The notes: generated from the sequence alone by a model not told the origin. Numbered from the stretch's first letter, positions 37,522 to 47,525 are shown. The stretch is DNA of 64,000 nt from Bulleidia sp. zg-1006 (GCF_016812035.1 NZ_CP069178.1:1-64000), one strand, 5' to 3'. Translations and numbers: made by a program.

Positions 37522-37530
37522 TGTTATAAT
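37522..37530 (+). promoter_or_regulatory. Extended -10 promoter of metG
   Basis: TGTTATAAT lies 39 bases before the metG ATG. The leader is too short for a T-box or SAM riboswitch. Confidence 0.65.
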
Positions 37531-37569
37531 GGATAAAAAGCACTCATTTGTGCAAGGAGGACTCCATTG

Positions 37570-39513
37570 ATGAGCGAAAAAAAACCATATTATATTACAA
37601 CAGCGATTGCGTATACATCCGGCAAACCACATATTGGTAATGTTTATGAAATTGTTTTAGCCGATGCAATTGCACGTTATAAGAAAATGGAAGGCTATGA
37701 TGTTCATTTCCAAACCGGAACGGATGAACATGGTCAAAAGGTGGAACAAAGAGCCCAAGAACAAGGTAAGACACCAAAAGAATTTGTGGATGAAATAGCG
37801 ACTGTTGTTAAGAAACAGTTTGATGTTATGAATGTACAATATGATCGTTTCATTCGTACAACTGATCCTGACCATGAGAAACAAGTCCAAAAGATTTTTA
37901 AGAAATTCTATGATCAAGGTGATATTTATAAAGGTGAGTACGAGGGTATGTATTGTGAAGAGGATGAAGCTTTCTTCACAGCCAGCCAATTAACCGAAGA
38001 TGGTTGTTGCCCGGTTTGTCACGGTAAAGTCAAACCAATGAAAGAAGAAACTTATTTCTTCCGTATGAGTAAATATGCCAATCGTTTGATGAAGTATATT
38101 GAAGACCATCCTAATTTCATTCAACCAGAAAGTCGCAAGAATGAAATTGTGAATAACTTCTTAAAACCCGGTTTACAGGATTTAAGTGTTTCTCGTACTT
38201 CGTTTAAGTGGGGAATTCCGGTTGAGTTTGATCCGAAGCATGTTATATATGTTTGGATAGATGCTTTAAGCAATTATATTACCGGTTTGGGTTATGATGT
38301 GGATGGAAATCATGGTTCATTATTTAAAAAATACTGGCCGGCAGATTTGCACTTAATTGGTAAAGATATTGTTCGTTTTCATACAATTTATTGGCCAATT
38401 ATGTTGATGGCGCTGGATTTACCGCTTCCAAAACAGGTATTTGGTCATCCATGGTTGATGGTAGGTGAATCGAAGATGTCGAAGTCTTTGGGTAATGTCA
38501 TCTATGCGGATGATATGGTTAATGTTTTTGGTGTTGATGCCATGCGTTATATTTTTTTGCATGAAATGCCATTTGCCCAAGATGGTCATATTACCTATGA
38601 TTTGATACTGGAAAGAATCAATTCGGATTTAGCGAACAATATGGGTAATTTAGTCAATCGTACAATTTCCATGCAGAATAAGTACTTCAATGGTATGGTT
38701 GCTAATCCACGCAACGACGAAGAATTAGATGTGGAATTTAAAGAAACTATTTTAAGCAAAGTAGCGGAAGTGAAAGAAAAGATGGAAGAATTAAAGGTAC
38801 AGGACGCATTGGATGTTATCTTGGAATTATTCTCTCGTTGTAATAAATACATTGATGAAACAATGCCATGGGTATTGGCTAAAGATGGTGAAAAGATTGG
38901 TCGTTTAGCAACGGTTCTTTATAACTTATTAGAATCGATTCGCATTGGTGGTATCTTATTAAGACCTTTCTTACCGGAAACCTCGGAGAAAATTTTAGCT
39001 AGTTTGAATACGCAACAAATAACCTTTGAATCTTGCAATGTGTTCGGTCAATTGGAAACGGATATTCAAGTGGTTGAACAACCAGAAATTTTATTCCAAC
39101 GTTTGAATGAAAAAGAGGTTGCGAAACAGATTGATGAAATCAACGCCAAGTATGTTCAAGAAGAAAAGAAAAAAGCAATTCCTAAGAAACCAATGGTAGA
39201 AATGGATGATTTCAATAAATTGGACTTACGAGTTGCGAAGGTTTTGACTTGTCAAAGACATCCGGATGCGGATAGATTGTTTGTATTAACAGCGGATTTA
39301 GGTAACGGGGATGTGCGTCAAATTGTGAGTGGTTTGGCAGAAAGCTATATGCCCGGTCAAGTCATTGGTAAGCGAGTCGTTGTAATCGCAAACTTAAAGC
39401 CGGTAACGATTCGTGGTGTGGAATCAAGAGGAATGTTATTGGCGGGGAAGGAAGAAGGACGCATTGGCTTAGTGGAAGTCAATGGTTTGGAACCGGGTAC
39501 AATAATTTCTTAA
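37570..39513 (+). CDS. metG: Methionyl-tRNA synthetase
   Basis: This class I synthetase charges initiator and elongator tRNA-Met. The 647-residue protein has the HIGH-type motif PHIGNVYE, the KMSKS loop (ESKMSKSLGNV), and a C-terminal Trbp111-like tRNA-binding domain (about 540-647, LDLRVAKVL and VESRGMLLAG). The zinc knuckle is partial: CEEDEAFF without a second cysteine, then CCPVCHG. ATG 37570 is chosen over TTG 37567 because GGAGG lies at 37556-37560. Confidence 0.96.
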   Translation: MSEKKPYYITTAIAYTSGKPHIGNVYEIVLADAIARYKKMEGYDVHFQTGTDEHGQKVEQRAQEQGKTPKEFVDEIATVVKKQFDVMNVQYDRFIRTTDPDHEKQVQKIFKKFYDQGDIYKGEYEGMYCEEDEAFFTASQLTEDGCCPVCHGKVKPMKEETYFFRMSKYANRLMKYIEDHPNFIQPESRKNEIVNNFLKPGLQDLSVSRTSFKWGIPVEFDPKHVIYVWIDALSNYITGLGYDVDGNHGSLFKKYWPADLHLIGKDIVRFHTIYWPIMLMALDLPLPKQVFGHPWLMVGESKMSKSLGNVIYADDMVNVFGVDAMRYIFLHEMPFAQDGHITYDLILERINSDLANNMGNLVNRTISMQNKYFNGMVANPRNDEELDVEFKETILSKVAEVKEKMEELKVQDALDVILELFSRCNKYIDETMPWVLAKDGEKIGRLATVLYNLLESIRIGGILLRPFLPETSEKILASLNTQQITFESCNVFGQLETDIQVVEQPEILFQRLNEKEVAKQIDEINAKYVQEEKKKAIPKKPMVEMDDFNKLDLRVAKVLTCQRHPDADRLFVLTADLGNGDVRQIVSGLAESYMPGQVIGKRVVVIANLKPVTIRGVESRGMLLAGKEEGRIGLVEVNGLEPGTIIS

Positions 39514-39540
39514 ACCAAGTTTTAAAAGCTTGGTTTTTTA
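39512..39540 (+). terminator. Terminator after metG
   Basis: AAACCAAG (39512-39519) and CTTGGTTT (39529-39536) form an 8-bp stem with a T run; the left arm begins in the stop codon. Confidence 0.8.
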
Positions 39541-39558
39541 GTATTCCAGTGAGAAACT

Positions 39559-39567
39559 TGGTATACT
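39559..39567 (+). promoter_or_regulatory. Extended -10 promoter of nadK (leaderless)
   Basis: TGGTATACT ends six bases before the ATG with no Shine-Dalgarno sequence between, so the transcript should start at about the first base of nadK. Confidence 0.55.
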
Positions 39568-39573
39568 ATCCTT

Positions 39574-40347
39574 ATGAAGAAAATGAACAAATTTGTCTGC
39601 ATTGTTCGTCCGGATGGAGTATCGATGCAGTTAAAAGAAGATATTCAAAACCATATGCTTAAAAAAGGTTGGCAAGAGGATTTAATCCAACCGGAATTGG
39701 TTTTTGTGATTGGCGGTGATGGTGCTTTTATCCATGCGGCTCATGAGTATGTGGATGTGCAACCTTTGTATTATCCCATTCAAACGGGAACCTTGGGTTT
39801 TTTTGCGCAATATAACCGAGAAGACTTTTATGCATATTTAGAGGCTTTAGAGGGTGATTATTACGAGCAAATTCTTCCTTTGTTAGAAACAAAAATCAAC
39901 GATGAAGTGATTTATGGTGTTAATGAAATACGTATTGAAAATGTCATGCATACGCAAATTACAGATGTGTTGGTAAACGGTCATTTCTTTGAGAATTTAA
40001 GAAGTTCAGGTGTGTGTATTAGTACACAAGTTGGTTCAACTGCCTATAATCGTTCTTTAGGTGGAGCGGTTATTGCGAATGGTGTAGAAGCGATGCAGAT
40101 GGTGGAAATTGCCGGTATTCATAATCAGAAATACCAGTCCTTAAACGTCCCCATCGTTTTCCCGTGGAATACAGTGCTTCGTTTTCAATCGAAAGATTTT
40201 GAAGATGCCGTTTTGGGAGCAGACTCGAAAGTGGTTTCTTTAAAAGGAATTCATGATATTGAAGTACGTTATTCCAAAGAAAAGAAAGTTCGTGTTTTAA
40301 GAACGAACTGGTTAAATCCTTTGGATAATTTACAATCATTATTTTAG
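39574..40347 (+). CDS. nadK: NAD kinase
   Basis: This enzyme phosphorylates NAD to NADP. The 257-residue sequence has the NAD kinase GGDG motif (VIGGDGAFIHAAHEY) and the conserved ISTQVGSTAYNRSLGGAV. ATG 39574 is used; ATG 39583 is an alternative. The typical third position after GGDG is Thr, here Ala. The gene is followed 12 bases later by the PTS-like permease. Confidence 0.93.
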   Translation: MKKMNKFVCIVRPDGVSMQLKEDIQNHMLKKGWQEDLIQPELVFVIGGDGAFIHAAHEYVDVQPLYYPIQTGTLGFFAQYNREDFYAYLEALEGDYYEQILPLLETKINDEVIYGVNEIRIENVMHTQITDVLVNGHFFENLRSSGVCISTQVGSTAYNRSLGGAVIANGVEAMQMVEIAGIHNQKYQSLNVPIVFPWNTVLRFQSKDFEDAVLGADSKVVSLKGIHDIEVRYSKEKKVRVLRTNWLNPLDNLQSLF

Positions 40348-40359
40348 TTAGGAGGGAAA

Positions 40360-41862
40360 ATGAAAGCTTGGTATTCTATTTATGATGTTCTAAAAGTACC
40401 ATTAGAAGCATTACTTTTGTCTCTTCTTTTATCTGGTTTATCAAATGTTTTGATGAATTCTTATTATGGCATCAATGTTTTATTTCAAAGTGAATATATT
40501 TTTGCCTTAGGAACGTTATTGATGCAGATAGCACGTTTTGTGCTGGTGAATTTCCCTTTTATTGTATTATTGGCATTTGCGTATAAAAAGGGAGATGGAA
40601 TCGAGGTAACCGTTTCTTATATTAGTTATATTGTTGGAACTTTGGTAGCCCCTTCTTTTTCATTGCCGAATTATGCTTATGCGAATTTGTTTGATATTCA
40701 CCGCTTAACGATAACGAGTTCCAGTTTGCGCTATCCTCTACAAACGGGTTTAATTGGGGTTTTGTTGGTAATGGCTGTTTATTCTTTTATACAAAGAACC
40801 GAAAGAACAAATATAATTGGTGTAGATATGAAGTCATTATTAAAGATGGCAATATTATTTTCAGTGATTGGTGTTGGTGTTGGTTTTATTTGGCCTTTTT
40901 TGGTTAAGGAAATGGAACATGTGAATACGTATATAGCAGTGGATACGAATAATCCTTTCCGAATGAGTTTGTATGGATTTTTGGATAGGGTTTTACAGAC
41001 AGTTCATCTTGGGGCTTTGATTCGTCAGCCTTTTTGGTACGGCTTGAATGGTGGTAGTTGGGTGAATTTAGCCGGTGGAGTGATTAAAGGTGATGCGTAT
41101 ATTTGGACAGCACAAATGAGTGTGGATCAAACCACTGCCTTAGCCGGTCATTTCTTTACTCCTTTTTATGTGCTGAACCTAATCATCATTCCTAGTTTGA
41201 TTTGGACACTCTTTTCTTTAGAAACCAATCGAGTGAAGCGTAAGAAGATGATTAAAGTTTATCTTGTATTAACCATGACTTCTTGGCTGGCCGGTATTTC
41301 ATTGCCAATTCAGTTGGTATTATTGTTCTTAAGTCCACTATTATTTATCTTCTATGTTGGTATGAATGGTTTATTATATGGGGTATTGCAGATAACGCAA
41401 ATTCGTTTAGGCTATCTTACGAATGAGGCTAATACCATTATTTCAATGCCGGGCACATTAACCGAATATTTATATTACTTTAGCAAACCATTTCTTTATC
41501 AAAGTTTGATTTGGATTTTAGTCATTGGTGTTGGTTTTTCGATTTTGTATATTTTAGCAACTCGCTTTTATTTCAAACATATGGCTTTGGATATTTTCTT
41601 TTCGGGAAAGCGAAAGAGAATGGTTCATGATGTTCTTATGGCTTTGGGTGGGGTTTCGAATATCCGGCAGTTAGATTCAAATATTCATAGTTTAACGGTT
41701 CGCTTGTATGATTCTGGTTTGTTGGATATGTCTTTGTTAAGAAATACCGGGTGTATGAAAGTGTGTCATAGTTCTTATGGAGAAGAGCTTTCATTTGGGG
41801 CATGTTCAACGATCTTAAGAATGGATATATTAAAGGAAATAAGGAGTCAACCAGAGGCTTAG
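40360..41862 (+). CDS. PTS EIIC permease-like protein with degenerate EIIB tail
   Basis: This 500-residue membrane protein has about ten hydrophobic helices and the layout of glucose-family PTS EIIC, followed by an EIIB-like domain (about 422-500, beginning VHDVLMALGGVSNIRQLD). In active EIIB the loop DACITRLRV holds the phosphorylated cysteine. Here it reads DSNIHSLTV, so the cysteine is Asn441. The substrate-site GITEP motif is also altered (GTLTEY). No EIIA is linked. It probably cannot pass phosphate; it might be a sensor or a scavenged permease. AGGAGG precedes the ATG. Confidence 0.85.
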   Translation: MKAWYSIYDVLKVPLEALLLSLLLSGLSNVLMNSYYGINVLFQSEYIFALGTLLMQIARFVLVNFPFIVLLAFAYKKGDGIEVTVSYISYIVGTLVAPSFSLPNYAYANLFDIHRLTITSSSLRYPLQTGLIGVLLVMAVYSFIQRTERTNIIGVDMKSLLKMAILFSVIGVGVGFIWPFLVKEMEHVNTYIAVDTNNPFRMSLYGFLDRVLQTVHLGALIRQPFWYGLNGGSWVNLAGGVIKGDAYIWTAQMSVDQTTALAGHFFTPFYVLNLIIIPSLIWTLFSLETNRVKRKKMIKVYLVLTMTSWLAGISLPIQLVLLFLSPLLFIFYVGMNGLLYGVLQITQIRLGYLTNEANTIISMPGTLTEYLYYFSKPFLYQSLIWILVIGVGFSILYILATRFYFKHMALDIFFSGKRKRMVHDVLMALGGVSNIRQLDSNIHSLTVRLYDSGLLDMSLLRNTGCMKVCHSSYGEELSFGACSTILRMDILKEIRSQPEA

Positions 41863-42040
41863 GAAAATGAAAAGCTGATTTTAATTAGTATGAAAATTGA
41901 GATAGCTTCGGGCTTATTGAGAGGTGTATCGTCATCTTTGAAAGCTTCTCTTAATTAAAGATAAACAAGGAAGGCTAGCCAAGAGAACGTTTGTGCCTTT
42001 AAGAAATTGAAATGTAATGAACAGAGGTTAAGTGAAAAAG
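41863..42040. other. Gene-free stretch upstream of mutS
   Basis: The 236-base gap before mutS holds no ORF with a ribosome site and no RNA family I recognise. It contains short inverted repeats (for example GAGAGG with CTTCTC near 41917-41960) and may carry an eroded gene or small RNA. It ends in a terminator, which implies something is transcribed through it. Confidence 0.3.
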
Positions 42041-42066
42041 TAAGGGGAGAAATATCCCTTATTTTT
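42041..42066 (+). terminator. Terminator upstream of mutS
   Basis: TAAGGG (42041-42046) and CCCTTA (42056-42061) are followed by TTTTTA. Confidence 0.7.
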
Positions 42067-42071
42067 AATGC

Positions 42072-42077
42072 TATAAT
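42072..42077 (+). promoter_or_regulatory. -10 box of mutS-uvrA
   Basis: TATAAT lies 22 bases before the mutS ATG, immediately after the terminator; AGGAGG is the ribosome site. Confidence 0.6.
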
Positions 42078-42098
42078 AAACGAAGTTTAGGAGGCGGT

Positions 42099-44624
42099 AT
42101 GGCAGAAAAATATACACCCATGATGGAACAGTACCTTAGTGTTAAGAAGAATTATCCCGATACATTATTGTTTTATCGCGTGGGTGACTTTTACGAAATG
42201 TTTTTTGAAGATGCTTTAACAGCCTCTAAAGAATTAGATTTAGTATTAACCGGAAAATCGGCCGGCGTGGAGGAAAGAGTTCCCATGTGTGGTGTTCCTT
42301 TTCATGCTGTCAACGCTTATATTCCAAGGCTTGTGAACAAAGGCTATAAAGTAGCGATTTGCGAACAACTCACTGATCCAAAGGAAAGTCAAGGATTGGT
42401 GGAAAGAGATGTTGTTCGTATTATCACTCCAGGAACGATGGTGGATGAAATACAAGATGATCGACAAAGTGTGTATTTAGCGGCGATTGAAGATATGGTT
42501 TATGGCTATAGTATAGCCATTGTGGAAATGAGTACGGGAGAAAACTATTTACAAGAAATCAATCATCAAAATCTTCATTTGATACAAAGTCTTTTAAAAG
42601 CAGATGTTCGTGAGTGTGTGGTTTCTTCTAACTTTGATAAAAAGCTTCAGAAACAAATTCAAGAACAGGGGATTTTAATTTCCATTAGTGAAGAAACCAA
42701 GATTGATTCCAGTTATAATTCCTTAACCATTGATATTAAAAAAGAAGCACTATTAAAAGCCTATGGAAGAATGTTAAATTATCTTCAAAATACCCAGAAA
42801 CAAACTCTTACTCATTTACGTCAACCGAGTTTAGAAAAAGAAGAAGATGCCTTATACATGGATTTTTCAACACGCTTAAATTTGGAATTGGTGCAACCAC
42901 TTCGTCAAAGTGCCAAGGCAGTAACTCTTTGGTCTTTTTTAGACCATTGTACCAGTGCTATGGGTTCAAGAGAATTGAAGAAGTGGATTGAGAGACCTCT
43001 TATTCAGAAAGAGAAGATTGAAAATCGTTTAGATAAAGTTGGCTGGATGATAGAAAATTTTATGGATCGTTCTTTTATTCGCGATAGTTTAAGTCGTATC
43101 TATGATTTAGAAAGAATTATCACCCGTTGTGCCATTGGTTCAGCTAATGCAGTAGATGTACAACGCTTAGGGAAAACTTTGGCTGAAGTACCGGCTGTTC
43201 TAGACCGTTTACCGGAAGCATTATTCCCGGAAATTCAAAGACTAGATGCCCTGCCGGATTTATATAAAGAAATTGATATGGCTTTAGTGGAAAATCCGCC
43301 ATTGCTGTTGTCTAATGGTGGATTATTTAAAGACGGGTATAATGCGGAATTGGATGAAGCTCGTTCTATTCAAAAAAACGGTCAGGATTTCATTATGAAT
43401 TTAGAAGCCAAGGAAAGAGAAAGAACGGGAATTAAGACACTAAAGATTGCGTATAATAAGGTCTTTGGTTATTATATTGAAATTTCAAAAGCGGCGGCGC
43501 AATCAGTAAAAGAAGAATGGGGCTACACACGCAAACAGACCTTAACCAATAATGAGCGCTTTATTTCCCGGGAATTAAAGGTGGAAGAGGATCGTATCTT
43601 ACATGCGGCAGAAAGAGCAGTAGAATTAGAAAAGAAACTCTTTCAAGAGTTAATGAACGCTATTAAGAATAAGCTGTGGTCATTACAAGTATTAGCCCGT
43701 GCCTTAGCGCAAATTGATGTCTATGCGAATTTGGCTGAGATGAGTCAGAAGCATCAGTATGTACGTCCGATATTTGATGAGCTTGTCTTGGATATTGTTG
43801 ATGGAAAGCATCCAATTTTAGATGCTCAAATGAAGCATCCAAGGTATGTTGCCAATGCTATTCACCTAGATGCTGAAAAGTACTTAGATTTAATCACAGG
43901 GCCAAATATGGGTGGTAAAAGTACCTATATGCGTCAAGTGGCTTTGATTGTTTTATTGGCGCAGATTGGTTGTTATGTCCCGGCAAAGAAATGTCGGATG
44001 CCTATTTTTGATAAAATCTTTACCCGCATTGGAGCAAGTGATGATATTTTAAGCGGTCATTCAACCTTTATGGTGGAAATGAAAGAAGCGAATCAGGCTT
44101 TGCAAGAAGCTACTTCTCATTCTTTGATTTTATTTGATGAAATAGGGCGTGGTACTTCCACGTATGATGGTATGGCTTTAGCTCAAGCCATGATGGAATA
44201 CATTGCTCATGTGGTTAAAGCAAAAACGATGTTCAGCACTCATTATCACGAATTAACCGAAATGGAAAATTATTTGGATTGTGTCATCAACGAACACGTG
44301 TCTGTGAAACAAAAAGATAAAGATGTAACATTCTTATATAAAGTGGAAAAAGGAGCGGCCGGGCATTCTTATGGAATTAATGTGGCACGCTTGGCCGGGT
44401 TACCGGAATCGGTTTTAGAAAGAGCGAAAGATATTCAAAAAGACTTAGAAAATACCGACCATCTTCAACAAGCTAGTTTTCAGTTTGTGGAAATGAAGAA
44501 GGAAGATTCAACCATTTCTAAGCTGAAGGATTGTCTAAACAACGTGGATATGGATGATTTAAGTCCGAAACAAGCTTGGCAATTCTTAGCTGATTTACAA
44601 GAAGAGGTAAAGAAACATGAATAA
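42099..44624 (+). CDS. mutS: DNA mismatch repair protein MutS
   Basis: MutS recognises mismatches and, with MutL, starts repair. Its 841 residues have the mismatch-binding Phe-X-Glu in FYEMF at the N-terminus, Walker A GPNMGGKSTYMRQ, Walker B LILFDEIGRGTSTYDG and a C-terminal dimer region. It overlaps uvrA by eight bases. No mutL gene is in the window. A 14-base site at 43563-43576 resembles a Noc-binding site (see findings). Confidence 0.97.
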   Translation: MAEKYTPMMEQYLSVKKNYPDTLLFYRVGDFYEMFFEDALTASKELDLVLTGKSAGVEERVPMCGVPFHAVNAYIPRLVNKGYKVAICEQLTDPKESQGLVERDVVRIITPGTMVDEIQDDRQSVYLAAIEDMVYGYSIAIVEMSTGENYLQEINHQNLHLIQSLLKADVRECVVSSNFDKKLQKQIQEQGILISISEETKIDSSYNSLTIDIKKEALLKAYGRMLNYLQNTQKQTLTHLRQPSLEKEEDALYMDFSTRLNLELVQPLRQSAKAVTLWSFLDHCTSAMGSRELKKWIERPLIQKEKIENRLDKVGWMIENFMDRSFIRDSLSRIYDLERIITRCAIGSANAVDVQRLGKTLAEVPAVLDRLPEALFPEIQRLDALPDLYKEIDMALVENPPLLLSNGGLFKDGYNAELDEARSIQKNGQDFIMNLEAKERERTGIKTLKIAYNKVFGYYIEISKAAAQSVKEEWGYTRKQTLTNNERFISRELKVEEDRILHAAERAVELEKKLFQELMNAIKNKLWSLQVLARALAQIDVYANLAEMSQKHQYVRPIFDELVLDIVDGKHPILDAQMKHPRYVANAIHLDAEKYLDLITGPNMGGKSTYMRQVALIVLLAQIGCYVPAKKCRMPIFDKIFTRIGASDDILSGHSTFMVEMKEANQALQEATSHSLILFDEIGRGTSTYDGMALAQAMMEYIAHVVKAKTMFSTHYHELTEMENYLDCVINEHVSVKQKDKDVTFLYKVEKGAAGHSYGINVARLAGLPESVLERAKDIQKDLENTDHLQQASFQFVEMKKEDSTISKLKDCLNNVDMDDLSPKQAWQFLADLQEEVKKHE

Positions 44625-47454
44625 CGATAGAATTGTAATTAAAGGCGCAAAGGAAAATAATTTAAAGAATATTAGCTTGGAAATTCCTAGAAATAAAATG
44701 GTTGTCATGACGGGCTTATCGGGATCGGGGAAAACCAGTTTGGCTTTCGATACGATTTACGCCGAAGGACAGCGTCGTTATGTTGAGTCACTTTCTGCTT
44801 ATGCCAGACAATTCTTAGGTGGGGTAGAAAAACCAAATGTGGAATTAATTGAAGGCTTAAGCCCGGCCATTTCCATCGATCAAAAAACAACTTCCAATAA
44901 CCCTCGTTCAACGGTAGGTACTGTAACGGAAATATACGATTATTTGCGTCTTTTATACGCTCGTGTGGGAGTTCCTTATTGTCCAAAACACCATATTGCG
45001 ATTACCGGTCAAACCATTACAGAGATGGTTCATCAGGTGATGAAATTAGAAGATGGTAGTCGGTTGAGTGTATTAGCACCGGTGGCTCGTAATAAAAAAG
45101 GAACGTTTAAAGAGGAATTTCAAAATTGGTTGAAAGCCGGGTATATTCGTGCTCGTGTGGATGGTTCCATCTTTTTGTTAGAAGAAATAAAAGAATTGGA
45201 AAAGAATAAACGCCATGATATTGATGTGGTAGTGGATAGAGTGGTTAAAAAAGAAGAGGTTCGTTCACGTATTCATGATTCCTTAGAAACGGCTTTGGGT
45301 TTAGCCGATGGGCATGCTTTGGTTTTGAATGGTAGTGAAGAGTTGTCCTTTTCTTCTCATTTTGCTTGTCCTTTATGTGATTTTACAGTTCCAAATTTAG
45401 AACCACGCCTATTTTCTTTTAATGCGCCTTTAGGGGCTTGTGATATGTGTCATGGTTTGGGAATTACAGAGGAAGTGGATGTGGATAACTTAATTCCAGA
45501 TTGTCATAAAACCATTCGTGAAGGTGGTATTCGTTATTATAAGAATATTGTTGGTACGGATAACATTGAATGGCAGACTTTTGCGACGTTATTAAAGGCT
45601 TATAAGATAGATATAGATACACCAATTGAACAATTCACTGAGAAACAGATGAATGCGATTTTATATGGTTCAGATAAACCAATCCCCTATAAAATAACTT
45701 CTTCTTCCGGTAGAAGTTATACCAGAAACGAATATATTGAAGGAGTGAAAACGATGATTGAGCGTCGTTATGTGGAAACGACTTCTTCCATGAGTAAAGA
45801 ATGGTATCATAGTTTTATGGTAGAGAGTCCTTGTCCTAAGTGTCATGGAAAACGATTGAATCAAGAAGCTTTATCGGTATTAGTTGGTGATAAAAACATT
45901 TATGAATTCACAGCTCAATCAGTTGTTAAGGCGTTAACGTGGTTAGAAAGCTTAAAACTAGATAAAGAAGCGAAAACCATTGCCGAACTGGTGTTAAAAG
46001 AGATATCGGCTCGTTTATCTTTCTTAAAAAATGTTGGTTTGGATTATTTAACCTTAGATCGTTTGGCCGGTACTTTATCAGGTGGTGAAGCACAGCGTAT
46101 TCGTCTAGCAACGCAGATTGGTTCACAATTGAGTGGTGTATTGTATGTGTTGGATGAACCATCGATTGGCTTGCACCAAAGAGATAATCAACGTTTGATT
46201 GCGACTTTAAAGAAAATGCGGGATTTAGGTAATTCGCTTATTATCGTTGAACACGATGAGGAAACGATGAATGAGGCAGATTGGCTTGTGGATATTGGTC
46301 CGGGGGCTGGTGTTCATGGGGGACAAGTGATGGCGAATGGTAAGCCGGAAGATGTAAAGAACAATCCAAACTCCATCACGGGTCAGTATTTAAGTGGGAA
46401 AAAGATTGTGCCAATGCCAAAGAAACGACGTAAAGGTAATAAAACCTTTATTGAAATCAAAGCTGCCAGTGAGCACAATTTGAAGAAAATCAACGTGAAA
46501 TTCCCATTAGGTGAATTGGTTCTAGTAACAGGTGTTTCCGGTAGTGGTAAGAGTACTTTAGTCAATGAAGTTTTAGTAAAAGCGGTCTTAAAAAATTTAG
46601 GTCGTACAAAAGTTCACCCAGGTGCTTTTACATCCATCAAAGGTTTAGAAAATGTGGATAAATTGGTACAAATTGATCAAAATCCAATTGGTCGTACACC
46701 AAGATCCAATCCTGCCACCTACACCGCTGTCTTCGATGAAATTCGTGATGTTTTTTCAAAAACACCAGAAGCGAGAATGCGTGGCTATGATCGGGGTCGT
46801 TTCTCTTTTAATGTAAAAGGGGGGCGTTGTGAACATTGCCAAGGGGATGGAGTTAAGATTATTTCCATGAATTTCTTACCGGATGTAACAGTTCCTTGTG
46901 AGGTATGTGGGGGAAAACGATACAATGAAGAAACTTTACAGTGTACATACAAAGGAAAAAACATCTATGATGTTTTAGAAATGTCGGTAGAAGAAGCACT
47001 ACAATTCTTTGAAAATCATCCAAGAATTAAGAATAAGCTACAAACTTTACAGGATGTTGGTTTAGGCTATTTGAAATTAGGACAATCTTCAACTACTCTA
47101 TCCGGTGGTGAAGCCCAGCGTGTTAAACTAGCCTCTGAGCTACAAAAGCGTCCAACCGGCAAAACGGTTTATATCTTAGATGAACCAACAACAGGCTTAC
47201 ATACAGACGATGTTAATCGTCTAATCTCTGTTTTACAAAGAATTGTGGATAATGGGGATACGGTTATCGTTATTGAACATAATTTAGATGTGATTAAGAA
47301 TGCGGATTGGATTATTGACCTTGGTCCGGAGGGTGGCGACCAAGGGGGAACCATCGTGGCACAAGGTAGTCCTGAAAAGATTTGTGAAGTGAAAGAAAGC
47401 TGGACGGGGAAATACTTAAAGAAGGTCATGGAATGGACAAAAAATCATGAATAA
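44617..47454 (+). CDS. uvrA: UvrABC excinuclease subunit A
   Basis: UvrA is the damage-sensing ATPase of nucleotide excision repair. It has 945 residues in two ABC modules: Walker A GLSGSGKTSLA and GVSGSGKSTLV, signature LSGGEAQRIRL and LSGGEAQRVKL. Zinc fingers are CPLCDF..CDMCHG and CEHCQG..CEVCGG. It overlaps mutS, an unusual pairing of mismatch and excision repair genes that implies coupled expression. uvrB is not in the window. Confidence 0.97.
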   Translation: MNNDRIVIKGAKENNLKNISLEIPRNKMVVMTGLSGSGKTSLAFDTIYAEGQRRYVESLSAYARQFLGGVEKPNVELIEGLSPAISIDQKTTSNNPRSTVGTVTEIYDYLRLLYARVGVPYCPKHHIAITGQTITEMVHQVMKLEDGSRLSVLAPVARNKKGTFKEEFQNWLKAGYIRARVDGSIFLLEEIKELEKNKRHDIDVVVDRVVKKEEVRSRIHDSLETALGLADGHALVLNGSEELSFSSHFACPLCDFTVPNLEPRLFSFNAPLGACDMCHGLGITEEVDVDNLIPDCHKTIREGGIRYYKNIVGTDNIEWQTFATLLKAYKIDIDTPIEQFTEKQMNAILYGSDKPIPYKITSSSGRSYTRNEYIEGVKTMIERRYVETTSSMSKEWYHSFMVESPCPKCHGKRLNQEALSVLVGDKNIYEFTAQSVVKALTWLESLKLDKEAKTIAELVLKEISARLSFLKNVGLDYLTLDRLAGTLSGGEAQRIRLATQIGSQLSGVLYVLDEPSIGLHQRDNQRLIATLKKMRDLGNSLIIVEHDEETMNEADWLVDIGPGAGVHGGQVMANGKPEDVKNNPNSITGQYLSGKKIVPMPKKRRKGNKTFIEIKAASEHNLKKINVKFPLGELVLVTGVSGSGKSTLVNEVLVKAVLKNLGRTKVHPGAFTSIKGLENVDKLVQIDQNPIGRTPRSNPATYTAVFDEIRDVFSKTPEARMRGYDRGRFSFNVKGGRCEHCQGDGVKIISMNFLPDVTVPCEVCGGKRYNEETLQCTYKGKNIYDVLEMSVEEALQFFENHPRIKNKLQTLQDVGLGYLKLGQSSTTLSGGEAQRVKLASELQKRPTGKTVYILDEPTTGLHTDDVNRLISVLQRIVDNGDTVIVIEHNLDVIKNADWIIDLGPEGGDQGGTIVAQGSPEKICEVKESWTGKYLKKVMEWTKNHE

Positions 47455-47487
47455 ACAAAGAGTCTTTGAAGAAAAAGGCTCTTTTGT
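47455..47487 (+). terminator. Weak terminator after uvrA
   Basis: An imperfect hairpin (CAAAGAGTC near 47456 with GGCTCTTTTG near 47477, one bulged T) has no clear T run after it. Confidence 0.35.
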
Positions 47488-47525
47488 CACTAGATGGCAA
47501 CTTGGTTTTTATTCTGGTAAGACAA

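Noticed and set aside
47244-47252. Perfect TGTGGATAA in uvrA
   Set aside because: A single box inside coding sequence far from the origin, probably chance.
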